Assembly (NCBI RefSeq): GCF_000817785.2
Contig: NZ_JTCM02000072.1
Coordinates: forward strand, 1 to 32,498
DNA from: Hassallia byssoidea VB512170
GTDB taxonomy: Bacteria; Cyanobacteriota; Cyanobacteriia; Cyanobacteriales; Nostocaceae
DNA: 32,498 nucleotides
Direction: 5' to 3'
This document shows positions 16,885 to 25,682 of this stretch, piece by piece. The notes beneath the pieces are model-generated. The model saw nothing but the letters and a program-made list of their open reading frames with translations, searched no databases and was not told the origin of the DNA. The first letter of the stretch is position 1, and each line of letters begins with the position of its first letter. Made by a program: the position numbers and the translations under genes.

Positions 16885-16970
16885 ATTCTCCCGTAAAACA
16901 ATGAAATAATTGTATCGATTAATCCTCATTACAAAACAATAAGTTACAGAAAAATACTTGACTTAATATC

Positions 16971-18182
16971 ATGAAAACATCTTCCCAAAGAAACAATTAT
17001 ATATTTTTCACGAGAAATGTTTTAACTAAGCCAGAGGCAAAGTTAGTGCAGGTAGCAAATTCTGCCAACGCAGCTGCTAACTTGGGTTATTCAACCGTTT
17101 TAGTTTACAGCCACAAAGGATTAACATCTCATAACCCTATTAGTTTAATTCGTCCGTTTTCACCCAGAAAACCCGAAGAAAAACTTGCCAAGCTTTACAA
17201 CTTACAAGAAAAACTCAAAGTTGCTCCTCTTTCAATGCCTTGGTTCGTAGATAAATTTGGTGGCAAATTGACAAATTCTAGCACCCTTATATCAAAATAC
17301 TATTTCCCCTTTCATATTCTTCCTACCACTAAAATTGTCCATACTCGCGACTGGAACTTTGTCAAAGTAGCAATAATGCACGGAATTCCCGCAATTTACG
17401 AACACCACCATCACGAAGACAAAAAATTTGAACCAGAAATTGTCAAAAATCCACTTTTTACGATTGCTATAACTGTTGCCGATACAGTTAGAGAAAGCAT
17501 GATCCAAAACGGAATGCCACCTGAAAAAGTTGTCAAAATGCATAATGGTTACAGTCAATTGTTTGCTACCAGACAACCGGAAGCAGCTGAAGAATGGCGA
17601 GAAAAACTGCTTCAAGATAAATACCAACATATAGTTGTCTATTCTGGAGCGCTGTATCCATTTAAAGGGGTTGATTTATTAATTGATGTTGCCAAAGATT
17701 TACCGCACGTCCAATTTGTATTTGCCGGCGGAAAAGAAGAGCAAGTGCAAGCTTATCAGCAGATGGCAAGAGAAAAGCAAGTTACCAACACGACATTTTT
17801 AGGCTACATAGAACACCACAAGTTAGGAAGTTTGCTGCAAGCTGCTGATATTTTAGCTCACCCTCATTGTTCGGGAAATGCATCAACTTTTACCTCTCCT
17901 CTGAAGTTTTTTGATTATATGGCTGCTGGTACACCCATCGTCTCAACGGAGATTCCACCATTGATGGAATTTAAGCCTGCAAATGTTGTGGCTGCTTGGT
18001 GCGAACCAGATAATCCACAAGAATTTGCCAGATGTATTAAGCACGTTTTAGAAACCCGTCCCAGAAAAATCGAAGGCTATTCAGATAGTCTTGAGTTCGT
18101 CAAGCAGTTTACTTGGGAAAATAGAATCCAAAAAATTCTTAGCTATGTCGATGCTTCTATGCGTCCAGTGGCAATGAATTGA
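16971..18182 (+). CDS. Glycosyltransferase family 4
   Basis: A second, distinct GT-B enzyme of 403 residues. The N-terminal domain (NNYIFFTRNVLTKPEAKLVQ, VANSANAAANLGYSTVLVY) includes an unusual His cluster in IYEHHHHEDKKFEPEI. The donor domain has HIVVYSGALYPFKGVDLLID, VQFVFAGGKEEQV, TFLGYIEHHKLGSLLQAADI, then SPLKFFDYMAAGTPIVSTEI. This is the typical GT4 donor-binding region. It lies 86 bp after the exporter gene on the same strand and is presumably part of the same transcription unit. Donor and acceptor sugars cannot be read from the sequence. Confidence 0.88.
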   Translation: MKTSSQRNNYIFFTRNVLTKPEAKLVQVANSANAAANLGYSTVLVYSHKGLTSHNPISLIRPFSPRKPEEKLAKLYNLQEKLKVAPLSMPWFVDKFGGKLTNSSTLISKYYFPFHILPTTKIVHTRDWNFVKVAIMHGIPAIYEHHHHEDKKFEPEIVKNPLFTIAITVADTVRESMIQNGMPPEKVVKMHNGYSQLFATRQPEAAEEWREKLLQDKYQHIVVYSGALYPFKGVDLLIDVAKDLPHVQFVFAGGKEEQVQAYQQMAREKQVTNTTFLGYIEHHKLGSLLQAADILAHPHCSGNASTFTSPLKFFDYMAAGTPIVSTEIPPLMEFKPANVVAAWCEPDNPQEFARCIKHVLETRPRKIEGYSDSLEFVKQFTWENRIQKILSYVDASMRPVAMN

Positions 18183-18232
18183 GATTAAATCGCCGAACAA
18201 CAAAGTAGTAATTCAACTAATTTGCTATCATT

Positions 18233-19189
18233 ATGGTAAAAAAAACTATCGGTATGATTACTGGCTATCAAGCTATAAACCAAAGTGATTGGCTTTGGCA
18301 TCAAACCCCTAATGCATTTGGTGAGTGGAAAAATATTCAAATCCAAGCAAATCACTCAAAGCCAGACTTTCTACTGTTATACAATTTCTGCGACTTTGTT
18401 AAACCTGTTGCCAAGAAAAGCTGGTTGAATAAGTTTAAACCACAGCCACAGCAGAAAGAAAACATCACAAATTTACTGCGAGGAGTGCCGAAAGAAAGAA
18501 TAATTTCTTTAGTAAGAGAACCGCCATTTCCAGAGTTGGAACAAAAGCGAATTACTGATTACGAAAACGCTTCTAAATACTGCGGTTATGTCTCTGGTCC
18601 AGATGATTTTGCGCCCATTCCTGAGTATATGCCTGCTATTTGGTATCATGCGAATTCGTTTAGAGAACTGAATGAAATGCCACCTCCAGAAAAGGTTCGT
18701 CCTTGCAGTTGGATTACATCGGGAATAGATCGCACGGCAAATCATCAGCAACGTCTTAACTTTTTAAAAATGTTGCAAGAAAGCGGTTTAACCTTCGATT
18801 TGTATGGGCGAGATTTACCAAATTGGGCACAGGGAAATGGAAAAGTTAATAATAAATGGCATAGCATGGCTCCCTATTATTACAACTTGGCAATAGAAAA
18901 TTATGCTGACAATAATTGGTATGTGAGTGAGAAGCTTTGGGATTCTCTTTTGGCTTGGTGTTTGCCAATTTATTACGGTGGTTCTGCCGCTGATAAATTA
19001 TTGCCACCAGGAAGCTTTTTGAGACTACCAAGTATAGATGAAAAGGGTTTGGCATACATTCAGGAAGTAACGTCTACTCCTGATGCTTGGTACGCAGCTA
19101 AAGAAGCGATCGCTGAAGCTAGGCAGATTATTTTGCACAAATTAAATCTGCTGAACTGGTTAGATAACGCAGTTAACCAAATTGCATAA
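18233..19189 (+). CDS. GT10-like (fucosyltransferase-type) glycosyltransferase
   Basis: This 318-residue protein has the hallmark of family 10 alpha-1,3/4-fucosyltransferases in its C-terminal half: LAIENYADNNWYVSEKLWDS directly followed by LLAWCLPIYYGGSAADKLLP and GSFLRL. These correspond to the donor-binding EK-(L/W)-D and P-I-Y-x-G motifs. The central CSWITSGIDRTANHQQRLNF and FDLYGRDLP match the family's region preceding that motif. The N-terminal half is divergent. Fucose or another GDP-sugar as donor is inferred from the family; no GDP-fucose synthesis genes are seen in the window. It lies 50 bp after the GT4 gene, in the same operon-like run. Confidence 0.75.
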   Translation: MVKKTIGMITGYQAINQSDWLWHQTPNAFGEWKNIQIQANHSKPDFLLLYNFCDFVKPVAKKSWLNKFKPQPQQKENITNLLRGVPKERIISLVREPPFPELEQKRITDYENASKYCGYVSGPDDFAPIPEYMPAIWYHANSFRELNEMPPPEKVRPCSWITSGIDRTANHQQRLNFLKMLQESGLTFDLYGRDLPNWAQGNGKVNNKWHSMAPYYYNLAIENYADNNWYVSEKLWDSLLAWCLPIYYGGSAADKLLPPGSFLRLPSIDEKGLAYIQEVTSTPDAWYAAKEAIAEARQIILHKLNLLNWLDNAVNQIA

Positions 19190-19216
19190 ATAAAATTTAC
19201 ACTTACGGAAATTTCC

Positions 19217-20221
19217 ATGACTAATGGTATCTATACAATCGGCAACGATGTAGTTTATAACCAACTCGTAGCTTTTCTTAATAGTGTTGAAGTCAATGTA
19301 GGTACAGATATTCCAGTATGTGTAATTGCCTATGACGACAACATTGAAAAAGTTAGTGCGGAAGTCGCTACAAGAAAAAATGTGACTCTGCTAAATGATG
19401 CCCAATTGTTTAAAAATTGGGAAGATTTTTCTCTGCAAGTGTGGCAAACACATCCCACTGCTTTAAAAGTTTGGGAAGAACAAGGCATTAAAGGGGTGCG
19501 TCGGATTGGCATGAATCGTCGATACTGCGCTTTTGATAACAGCAGTCCCTTTGACAAATTTGCCTATTTTGATGCAGATATTTTGGTCTTAGATTCTCTG
19601 CAAATTATTTTTGAGAAGTTAAACGACCATCCTTTAGTTGTTTATGACTTTCAGTACAAAGACCCCTCGCACATTTTTAATGTCAAATCTGACAAATTAT
19701 CTCAGATATTTAGTGAAGACAGAATTAAATCTGATATTTTTTGTGCGGGTTTTTATGCTGGTAAGCGGGGGTTATTTAGTTCAGAAGAACGCGATTTTAT
19801 TGTATCTCGGCTGGCAGATGGAGAGGCAGAAATTTTATTCCCAGAAGCACCTAATCAGTCAGTTCTCAACTATATGGTAATGCGAGCAAATATTCCGGTG
19901 TGTAACTTATCAAAGCAGTTACCTGAAAGCAAAATAACTGGAAATGCCGTCACTTCTTCTCACTTTGAATATAAATCTAATTGGTTGTATGACAAAGGTA
20001 ACAAACTGACTTATCTGCACTACATCGGTTTGTCATCCAGCTTATTTGATAGAGTCTGCAACGGTGACAATATTGATTTCCCATATCGAGATATTTTCTT
20101 ACACTATCGTTACCTGCACGAACCCGATAAACGACCAAAGTTTACTACTAAGCCACAACCCTACAATGCACCTCCTAGTTTGAAGACAAGAGTTCTCAAA
20201 AAGCTGGGTATAAAAGTTTGA
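19217..20221 (+). CDS. GT-A fold glycosyltransferase (Npun_R2821/R2822-like)
   Basis: The 334-residue protein starts NGIYTIGNDVVYNQLVAFLN, a pattern shared with the next gene (GIYxxGND). The region GMNRRYCAFDNSSPFDKFAY leads to the DAD metal- and nucleotide-sugar-binding motif at residues 119-121 (YFDADILVLD). Later motifs FCAGFYAGKRG, QSVLNYMVM and LTYLHYIG are typical of GT-A enzymes of the family I remember as Npun_R2821/Npun_R2822. It is co-oriented, 27 bp after the GT10-like gene and 10 bp before its paralogue. Substrate unknown; it could also be a nucleotide-sugar transferase of another activity. Confidence 0.75.
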   Translation: MTNGIYTIGNDVVYNQLVAFLNSVEVNVGTDIPVCVIAYDDNIEKVSAEVATRKNVTLLNDAQLFKNWEDFSLQVWQTHPTALKVWEEQGIKGVRRIGMNRRYCAFDNSSPFDKFAYFDADILVLDSLQIIFEKLNDHPLVVYDFQYKDPSHIFNVKSDKLSQIFSEDRIKSDIFCAGFYAGKRGLFSSEERDFIVSRLADGEAEILFPEAPNQSVLNYMVMRANIPVCNLSKQLPESKITGNAVTSSHFEYKSNWLYDKGNKLTYLHYIGLSSSLFDRVCNGDNIDFPYRDIFLHYRYLHEPDKRPKFTTKPQPYNAPPSLKTRVLKKLGIKV

Positions 20222-20231
20222 GGAATAATCA

Positions 20232-21152
20232 ATGAATCGCGGGATTTATCTTCTAGGCAATGACAAGGTGATGGATAATGCCGTTGCCTTAATTAATAGT
20301 ATCCGTTTTTATGACTCGGATACACCAATTGTCATGATTCCCTACAATGACAATTATCAAAAGATAGCAGAGGTTTTTTCTAACTTTTCTGGGGTAACAA
20401 TTTACGAAAATTTAGAATATATCAAGTACTTTTGCGAGCAAATCGATAACATCTGCGGAAAAAATTTCTTTGATAGACCTAACTTACTTCGTAAGCTTGT
20501 TTGCTGGTTTGGTTCTTTCGATGAGTTTTTGTATATAGACACTGATATTGTTGTGTTTAACAAAATTATCGACAATCTCAGCTATCTTCAAGAAAATGAT
20601 TTCGTTTGTTATGACTATCAACATACAGGCGGAATTTATGAAGTATTCAATCAGTCAATTAAAGATAATAATATCTTTAAGAAAACTGAATTAAAAGACG
20701 TTTTTAATAGTGGTTTTTGGTGTTCTAAAAAGCAAGCTTTTTCTGAGAAAGATATCTGGGAAGTCTTTAGAGAATGCGTTCGCCATCCGGAATATTTCTA
20801 TTTATTAAACTCAGACCAAACTATCCTTAACTATCTCGTCTTAAAGTATGTTCCGCGCCGATTTAATATAGTCAATAGACCTGGTAAAGCCCCTGGAAAT
20901 TGGGCAGGTAGCCCTCATTTTCAAGCTCAAGGGCATATACTTATAGACTCCAAGTTAAATCAGCCTCTACAGTTTCTTCACTGGGCAGGGATGCGGATTG
21001 AACCTGATTGCCCTTATTGGGAAATTTGGGAGTATTACCGCAATCTCAATCCATCATTGCCACCGCCAATTTTCCCAGTTAAGGTCAAAAAAAGTTCTTG
21101 GCAGCAAACTTTAAGTCAAATTAAAACTCTATTCCGCTTTCTGAAAAAGTAA
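20232..21152 (+). CDS. GT-A fold glycosyltransferase, paralogue of the preceding gene
   Basis: This 306-residue protein opens NRGIYLLGNDKVMDNAVALI, clearly related to its upstream neighbour, but the two have diverged strongly. The DxD motif is DTD at residues 103-105 (LYIDTDIVVFN). Further conserved blocks are FNSGFWCSKKQAF, NSDQTILNYLVLKY and LQFLHWAGM. The C-terminus is basic (KKSSWQQTLSQIKTLFRFLKK), possibly membrane-associating. The 10-bp spacing to the upstream gene suggests the pair works together. A palindromic terminator follows at 21177. Confidence 0.75.
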   Translation: MNRGIYLLGNDKVMDNAVALINSIRFYDSDTPIVMIPYNDNYQKIAEVFSNFSGVTIYENLEYIKYFCEQIDNICGKNFFDRPNLLRKLVCWFGSFDEFLYIDTDIVVFNKIIDNLSYLQENDFVCYDYQHTGGIYEVFNQSIKDNNIFKKTELKDVFNSGFWCSKKQAFSEKDIWEVFRECVRHPEYFYLLNSDQTILNYLVLKYVPRRFNIVNRPGKAPGNWAGSPHFQAQGHILIDSKLNQPLQFLHWAGMRIEPDCPYWEIWEYYRNLNPSLPPPIFPVKVKKSSWQQTLSQIKTLFRFLKK

Positions 21153-21176
21153 GTTTTTGAAGCTGCTTACAGTTTC

Positions 21177-21215
21177 AGATTCCCGACTTCTTAGAGAAGT
21201 CGGGAATCTTATTTT
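21177..21215. terminator. Bidirectional hairpin terminator, dispersed repeat family
   Basis: AGATTCCCGACTTCT (21177-21191) pairs perfectly with AGAAGTCGGGAATCT (21195-21209) across a 3-nt loop, followed by TATTTTT. It sits between two convergent glycosyltransferase genes and can serve both. The core matches the hairpin at 2184-2217. Confidence 0.75.
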
Positions 21216-21242
21216 TAACGATTCCTAAACGGATTGCTATAC

Positions 21243-22124
21243 TTATCGGTAATAAAAATCAAACTTATTCAAGGTAACAATTCTCAAACGCACTAAATTA
21301 TATAAATGAGTAACACTTTGACGTGCTTTAGCAGCAACTTTTTCCAGAAGGGAACGCTTGGGATATTCGAGCATTTTTTGTTGCTCAAAATATATGGACA
21401 TCTCCTCCATCTTTGATTGTCCTTTTTGGATTCTGACTAGTTCGGTTTTATCTTTAAAAAAGGAAATGCCCTGCATCTCACTTAATCTAACATCCAAACC
21501 AGCCTTGGCAGCAGCTAAACCTATTGCGTTTCCTTCACCGTCATAAATTCCATTTAATTCAAAATAATTGGCGAGTGTCTCCCATTGTTTGAAAAATTCA
21601 AGTTCTTTTCCAGAGTCTTTTGTAACTGCAAATAAATACTCGTACACAAATTTAACGTTTTCATTTTCTAGGTCTATATTTACCTTTTGTGCAGCTTTTT
21701 TGGTTACTTGAAATTCTCGACAAAGTTTAGCACTAGCAGTTCCTGCAATAACTTTGGCATACTTTTTGGGCATAATTTCACAAGTTCTTGCTGTTATTCC
21801 TACTTTTTTAATCCATTGCATATCTACTGGCACTGGTGCTAGTATTCGCATATCTGCATCAATGTATATGCAAGAATTAAAGAGAGATAATGCTTTGGCG
21901 ATCGCAAATCTTTTGTCGTGATAAAACTTAACGCTCTGCGAGCGATGTTTAAAGGCTAAAATGTTGGGTTGTTTGTTAAAGTCGCTGGGATTGTCAGTTA
22001 AAACTATAAAATAAGTTTTCGGCGAATATCTCTCTATATCTTGTGCTAATAACAAGGCAAGAGCGCGATACTTCTTACCAAATGCTATAGTGCAAAAGCA
22101 AAATTCTGGCTCTGCTTGATTCAT
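21243..22124 (-). CDS. GT-A fold glycosyltransferase, convergent with the cluster
   Basis: A 293-residue protein with a Rossmann-like start (FCFCTIAFGKKYRALALLLA) and the metal-binding motif DAD at residues 89-91 (CIYIDADMRILAPV). The acidic region ELNGIYDGEGNAIGLAAAKA could form the acceptor side. The C-terminal 45 residues are basic and amphipathic (LLEKVAAKARQSVTHLYNLV), possibly for membrane contact. It is transcribed toward the glycan cluster from its own promoter in the AT-rich gap 22125-22410. It plausibly contributes to the same glycan, but this is inferred only from location and fold. Confidence 0.75.
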   Translation of the reverse strand: MNQAEPEFCFCTIAFGKKYRALALLLAQDIERYSPKTYFIVLTDNPSDFNKQPNILAFKHRSQSVKFYHDKRFAIAKALSLFNSCIYIDADMRILAPVPVDMQWIKKVGITARTCEIMPKKYAKVIAGTASAKLCREFQVTKKAAQKVNIDLENENVKFVYEYLFAVTKDSGKELEFFKQWETLANYFELNGIYDGEGNAIGLAAAKAGLDVRLSEMQGISFFKDKTELVRIQKGQSKMEEMSIYFEQQKMLEYPKRSLLEKVAAKARQSVTHLYNLVRLRIVTLNKFDFYYR

Positions 22125-22410
22125 TGTTTTTTAATTTCCTACTTTAGATAGAAATAGTGTATGGAAATTTGGTATAAATACAAATCAAGGTAGTAACTTC
22201 AGTAGTTATACTTAATTCTTATTTTAATAAATAAAATGATGTTGAATTAATATATTTTTAAATTTTAGATTTAGAATATTATTAAAATTCACGCTCCAGA
22301 CGCAGAGGCGCAGAGAAAGACGTAGGATTTTTATAATAAGTCATCAAACGCACTTGACATAACACAATAAATTAGATTTGGACACAGCATTTCTGTGCCC
22401 ATATTTATAC
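22125..22410. other. AT-rich gap with a common 'acgcagaggcgcagaga' string
   Basis: No gene is visible. The string ACGCAGAGGCGCAGAGA near 22300-22317 is, as I recall it, a frequently repeated intergenic motif in Nostocales. The part next to 22125 should hold the promoter of the leftward glycosyltransferase. Confidence 0.4.
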
Positions 22411-22785
22411 TCAAGGCATCGAATCTAAGTCTAGAGATGTCATTCCTTGGCGTTCTATAAAAGCCAGCATACTTCCTAACTGCAACCAAACTAGTACGCT
22501 TGTTAAAAGAGAAATCGGTACACCAATTATATAAGCAAGCAATGGTGGAAAACCGAATATTTCAAAACCTGATGTAAGAAATAAACAAACACCGCCAGCG
22601 ATTCCGAGAAATGGAACAAATAACTTTCTGCTCCAAAAACGAGAACCTAACTTTTCTACACTATTTAATTGCATTTTTTCCATAATTAACTTTAGCGTTC
22701 CAGCTAATGCGACACCGGAGGTTAATGCAATAAATAAACCAACAGCTAACAGAAAATATGGCGGATTTAGAGGGTAATAGTACAT
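22411..22785 (-). CDS. Small integral membrane protein, hypothetical
   Basis: The 124-residue protein has about three hydrophobic segments: YFLLAVGLFIALTSGVALAG (residues 10-29), LFVPFLGIAGGVCLFLTSGF (about 55-74) and LLAYIIGVPISLLTSVLVWL (about 82-101). A positively charged loop (SRFWSRK) lies between the first two. I do not recognise the family. The ATG at 22785 gives MYYYPLNPPYFLL. It is separated from the upstream kinase gene by STRR arrays. Confidence 0.7.
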   Translation of the reverse strand: MYYYPLNPPYFLLAVGLFIALTSGVALAGTLKLIMEKMQLNSVEKLGSRFWSRKLFVPFLGIAGGVCLFLTSGFEIFGFPPLLAYIIGVPISLLTSVLVWLQLGSMLAFIERQGMTSLDLDSMP

Positions 22786-22803
22786 GAAAACTCCTGATTA
22801 ATA

Positions 22804-22967
22804 TGGTAATTGGTAATTGGTAATTGGTAATTGGGAATTGGGCAATGGGCAATGGGCAATGGGCAATGGGCATTGGTAATTTTAACTCCCCCTTGTCCCC
22901 TTGTCCCCCTTGTCTCCCTTGTCTCCCTTGTCTCCCTTGTCCCCCAGTCCCCAGTCCCCAGTCCCCA
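22804..22967. repeat. Consecutive STRR arrays (TGGTAAT, GGGCAAT, TGTCTCCCT, CCAGTCC)
   Basis: Several distinct tandem arrays lie back to back. Four TGGTAAT heptamers start at 22804, then four to five GGGCAAT heptamers run to about 22873. From about 22887 come 9-bp units of the type TGTCTCCCT. Three exact CCAGTCC heptamers follow at 22944, 22951 and 22958. The open frame across them (22824-23123, plus strand) is an artefact of low complexity and antisense overlap. Confidence 0.88.
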
Positions 22968-22972
22968 CGTTG

Positions 22973-24682
22973 TTACTGTTTTTTTCCAAAAGAAACAAGG
23001 TGTGTAGCAGTCGGTAAAATAGCGGCTGCGCTTTCTCTAGAGAATTCTGTCAAAATGCCGATCGCTACACTCAACAAACGATTCGGCTTTAAGTCATCTT
23101 TCACCAGATTCCACAAGCGTTGAACTTCTTCGGTGTGAAGACGGTCATCCTCAGTCAAAGCAAGCAGCAACTGTCTTTGGATAAACTTGCCTTCATCAGA
23201 CAGCAAATATTGTAAACCTAATTGCGCTGTTGGTAATAAATCAAAGTTGTTATCAGTGCGGGCGATCGCAATTAAATTCTCTAACCGCTGCCACTGGAAT
23301 TTACCATTTTTGAACAACACATTCAATAACCGCTGCCGCAATCCTGGAGAATCTCCTGTTAGCAACCTTCGTGCTACATAAGGATAAGCTACCTCGACAA
23401 TTTTAAAATTAGGATTGAGGCTTAAAGCAATACCTTCTTGCGTCACCAAAGAACGAATAATTAAAGCAAACTTTGCCGGAACTCGAAAAGGATATTCATA
23501 CATTAATTCCGAGAATTCATCGGTGATTGTCTTGAAATTAAAATCCTTGACGTTTTTGCCAATTGCGTTTCCCAGCACCGTTTCTAATGCCGGCACAATC
23601 GGAGCAATATTCGTTTCTGGTGTCAGAAATCCTAAATTTACCAAGTCTTCGGCGAAGTCATTATAATCTTTATTGACTACATGCACCAACGCATCTACAA
23701 GAGTTTCTTTGGTGGTTTCCTCTAGCTGATCCATCATGCCAAAGTCAATGTAAGCCATGCGACCATCAGGCATGGCAAACAAGTTACCCGGATGGGGGTC
23801 TGCATGAAAGAAACCATGTTCTAACAACTGTCGCAAACCTGAGGTGACACCAATTTGGATAATCGCTTCTGGATCTAAACCTACAGCACGGATATTTTTC
23901 GTATCTGTGAGTTTGAAGCCGTTAATCCATTCCAGAGTTAAAACACGGGTGTTGGTATAACTCCAATAAATGGCTGGTATTTTGACTTGCGGATCGTTGC
24001 GGAAATTACTCGCAAATTTTTCGGCGTTGCGACCTTCATTAATATAGTCGATTTCTTCAAATAACTTTGTGCCAAACTCGTCCACAATTAAAGTTAAATC
24101 GTGACCGAGATTGAGTGGCAACCAAGGACTCAGCCAACCTGCTGCCCAGCGCATTAAATAAAGGTCGAGTGTAATCACCGGACGTAAGTTCGGACGTTGC
24201 ACTTTTACGGCTACTTCTTCGCCGCTGTAGAGACGACCGCGATATACTTGACCCAAGCTAGCCGCAGCGACTGGAGTTGGTGACAATTCGCTATAAATTT
24301 CGGAAACGCTTGCGTTCAGTTGAGTTTCGATAATCCGATAAGCGATCGCATTATCAAAAGGTGGCAACTGGTCTTGTAGCTTTACCAGTTCGTCTAAGAA
24401 ATCTTTACGTATTAAGTCCGGTCGCGTCGAGAGTGCCTGACCTACTTTAATAAAAGTTGGACCCAGACTCGTTAATATTTGTCGCAACTGAATGGCTCGT
24501 TTGAACTTGTTTCGTTCAGTTTCTCCACGCCATTCATCCCATTTTAGACCGAGAATAAATCCCGCAAAAAACCAAACTATCTTTATCGATCGCGCTATCG
24601 CTTGCCAGGGACGCAAGCTGTAGTAGCGAGCGATCGCGTTTGCATTGTAGCTCGTTAACTGAGCAGGTTGATACTGACCCAC
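22973..24682 (-). CDS. AarF/ABC1/UbiB-family protein kinase-like protein
   Basis: These atypical kinases bind ATP at the membrane and support lipophilic redox-cofactor (quinone, tocopherol) metabolism. The 569-residue protein has the family-defining KxGQ motif (FIKVGQALSTRPDLI, residues 77-91), the Ala-rich loop VAAASLGQVY (138-147) replacing the usual Gly-rich loop, the ATP-binding Lys in VAVKVQRP (Lys160), HADPHPGNLF (293-302) and the metal-binding DFG (313-315). All key residues are present. A hydrophobic segment near residues 33-46 (IKIVWFFAGFILGL) may attach it to the membrane. In cyanobacteria there are several paralogues, so the exact cofactor pathway cannot be assigned. Confidence 0.93.
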   Translation of the reverse strand: MGQYQPAQLTSYNANAIARYYSLRPWQAIARSIKIVWFFAGFILGLKWDEWRGETERNKFKRAIQLRQILTSLGPTFIKVGQALSTRPDLIRKDFLDELVKLQDQLPPFDNAIAYRIIETQLNASVSEIYSELSPTPVAAASLGQVYRGRLYSGEEVAVKVQRPNLRPVITLDLYLMRWAAGWLSPWLPLNLGHDLTLIVDEFGTKLFEEIDYINEGRNAEKFASNFRNDPQVKIPAIYWSYTNTRVLTLEWINGFKLTDTKNIRAVGLDPEAIIQIGVTSGLRQLLEHGFFHADPHPGNLFAMPDGRMAYIDFGMMDQLEETTKETLVDALVHVVNKDYNDFAEDLVNLGFLTPETNIAPIVPALETVLGNAIGKNVKDFNFKTITDEFSELMYEYPFRVPAKFALIIRSLVTQEGIALSLNPNFKIVEVAYPYVARRLLTGDSPGLRQRLLNVLFKNGKFQWQRLENLIAIARTDNNFDLLPTAQLGLQYLLSDEGKFIQRQLLLALTEDDRLHTEEVQRLWNLVKDDLKPNRLLSVAIGILTEFSRESAAAILPTATHLVSFGKKQ

Positions 24683-25128
24683 GCCGACCTTTGCCTCTTA
24701 AACCGATAAATTTACTCTTTTGTTTGCTCGTCTTTTCAAACCATAATTTGGCTGCAAAGACAATATGTTTGTAGTTTTTATCTACAACTATCTACAACAA
24801 TTAAATTTTTTACATTTCCGGGTAACAATCTTGGCAATATTAGCCAAGGGAGGTTGCCCGTCTTTTTTATCTTTATTCTTAATTATACTTTATAAAAGTA
24901 CAAATACTTCTTTCAGAAAGTTTAAGAAGGTCACGTTTGTAAAGTTTTGTCAAGGCTAGTCAAGCTGGTAAAGTATCTAATAGTGTTGCGGCTTGAGGCT
25001 GGAATGCTTCCAAGCCTCTGGTTAAACCTAGATTCAAAGGTTTGGCGAGAAATCAAAGGTGCAAAGTGACATAAGACATAAATAAAGTTTGTCTCTTTGC
25101 CCCTTTGTTTATGCAAGGTCAGTTAGTT
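24683..25128. other. Intergenic region with one imperfect hairpin
   Basis: About 445 bp containing no supported gene; the 64- and 61-codon open frames here lack family features. GAGGCT-GGAA-TGC-TTCC-A-AGCCTC at 24995-25017 forms a 10-bp stem with one bulge and could terminate the leftward gene at 25129. The part adjacent to 24682 should hold the promoter of the AarF-like gene. Confidence 0.45.
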
Positions 25129-25599
25129 TTATTGACCGAATACACCGATACCGTAGTAACAAGCATTGGTATTACAACTAGCCATATCAACCCGAACTCG
25201 ATATGTACCGCTTCGAGATGGAGTCAGGGTGATGGCAGGAATATCATCATCTTGTAAATCAGAAGTAATCAGATTTCCACGGCTATCATAGAGTGCAATA
25301 TCTAAATCTCGACAATCGCGATCGCACACTCCAACTATGCCGTATGATGTACCTGCACGCAGATTTATAGTTATATAATCGGAACGACCGTGATAAAGTG
25401 CATCGATCATAGGTTCATGGCTTAAACTATAGCCACGTAAACCAGAAGCGATCGCCTTTTCGATTAGCTGGTCACGAACTTCATAAATATATTCCCTATC
25501 GTCAGCGCGAACTGCGGTAGGTGTCATAAAAAGCGAACCAGAAATAGCAGTAATTCCAACGAAGGTTCCGAATAAAGCTTTGAGTGTTTTATGTAACAT
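25129..25599 (-). CDS. Secreted small protein with PPC-like beta-sandwich
   Basis: The start at 25599 (MLHKTLKALFGTFVGITAIS) gives a clean signal peptide ending about TAVRA-DD; an ATG at 25632 would add 11 polar residues. The mature part has a helical segment with SGLRGYSLSHEPMIDALYHG. A beta-rich C-terminal half follows (DYITINLRAGTSYGIVGVCD, DLDIALYDSRGNLITSD, AITLTPSRSGTYRVRVDM), resembling bacterial pre-peptidase C-terminal domains. Four Cys in CDRDC and CNTNAC probably form disulfides, consistent with a periplasmic location. No catalytic motif is seen. A binding or sensory role is a guess. Confidence 0.8.
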   Translation of the reverse strand: MLHKTLKALFGTFVGITAISGSLFMTPTAVRADDREYIYEVRDQLIEKAIASGLRGYSLSHEPMIDALYHGRSDYITINLRAGTSYGIVGVCDRDCRDLDIALYDSRGNLITSDLQDDDIPAITLTPSRSGTYRVRVDMASCNTNACYYGIGVFGQ

Positions 25600-25682
25600 T
25601 GAATTGTCTGTTGAACTCGACAATTCCATCATCTAAAAGTGCAATTGGAGTTCAAACCGGAGATGCCATTGAGTTAATTTAG

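Noticed and set aside
22804-23123. Plus-strand frame encoding a Cys/Pro-rich protein
   Set aside because: It is formed by STRR and C-rich tandem repeats and then runs antisense to the AarF-like gene.
24683-25128. Possible tRNA or small RNA in the gap
   Set aside because: The imperfect hairpin at 24995-25017 is the only structure; no cloverleaf arms or TTCRA loop could be found by eye.
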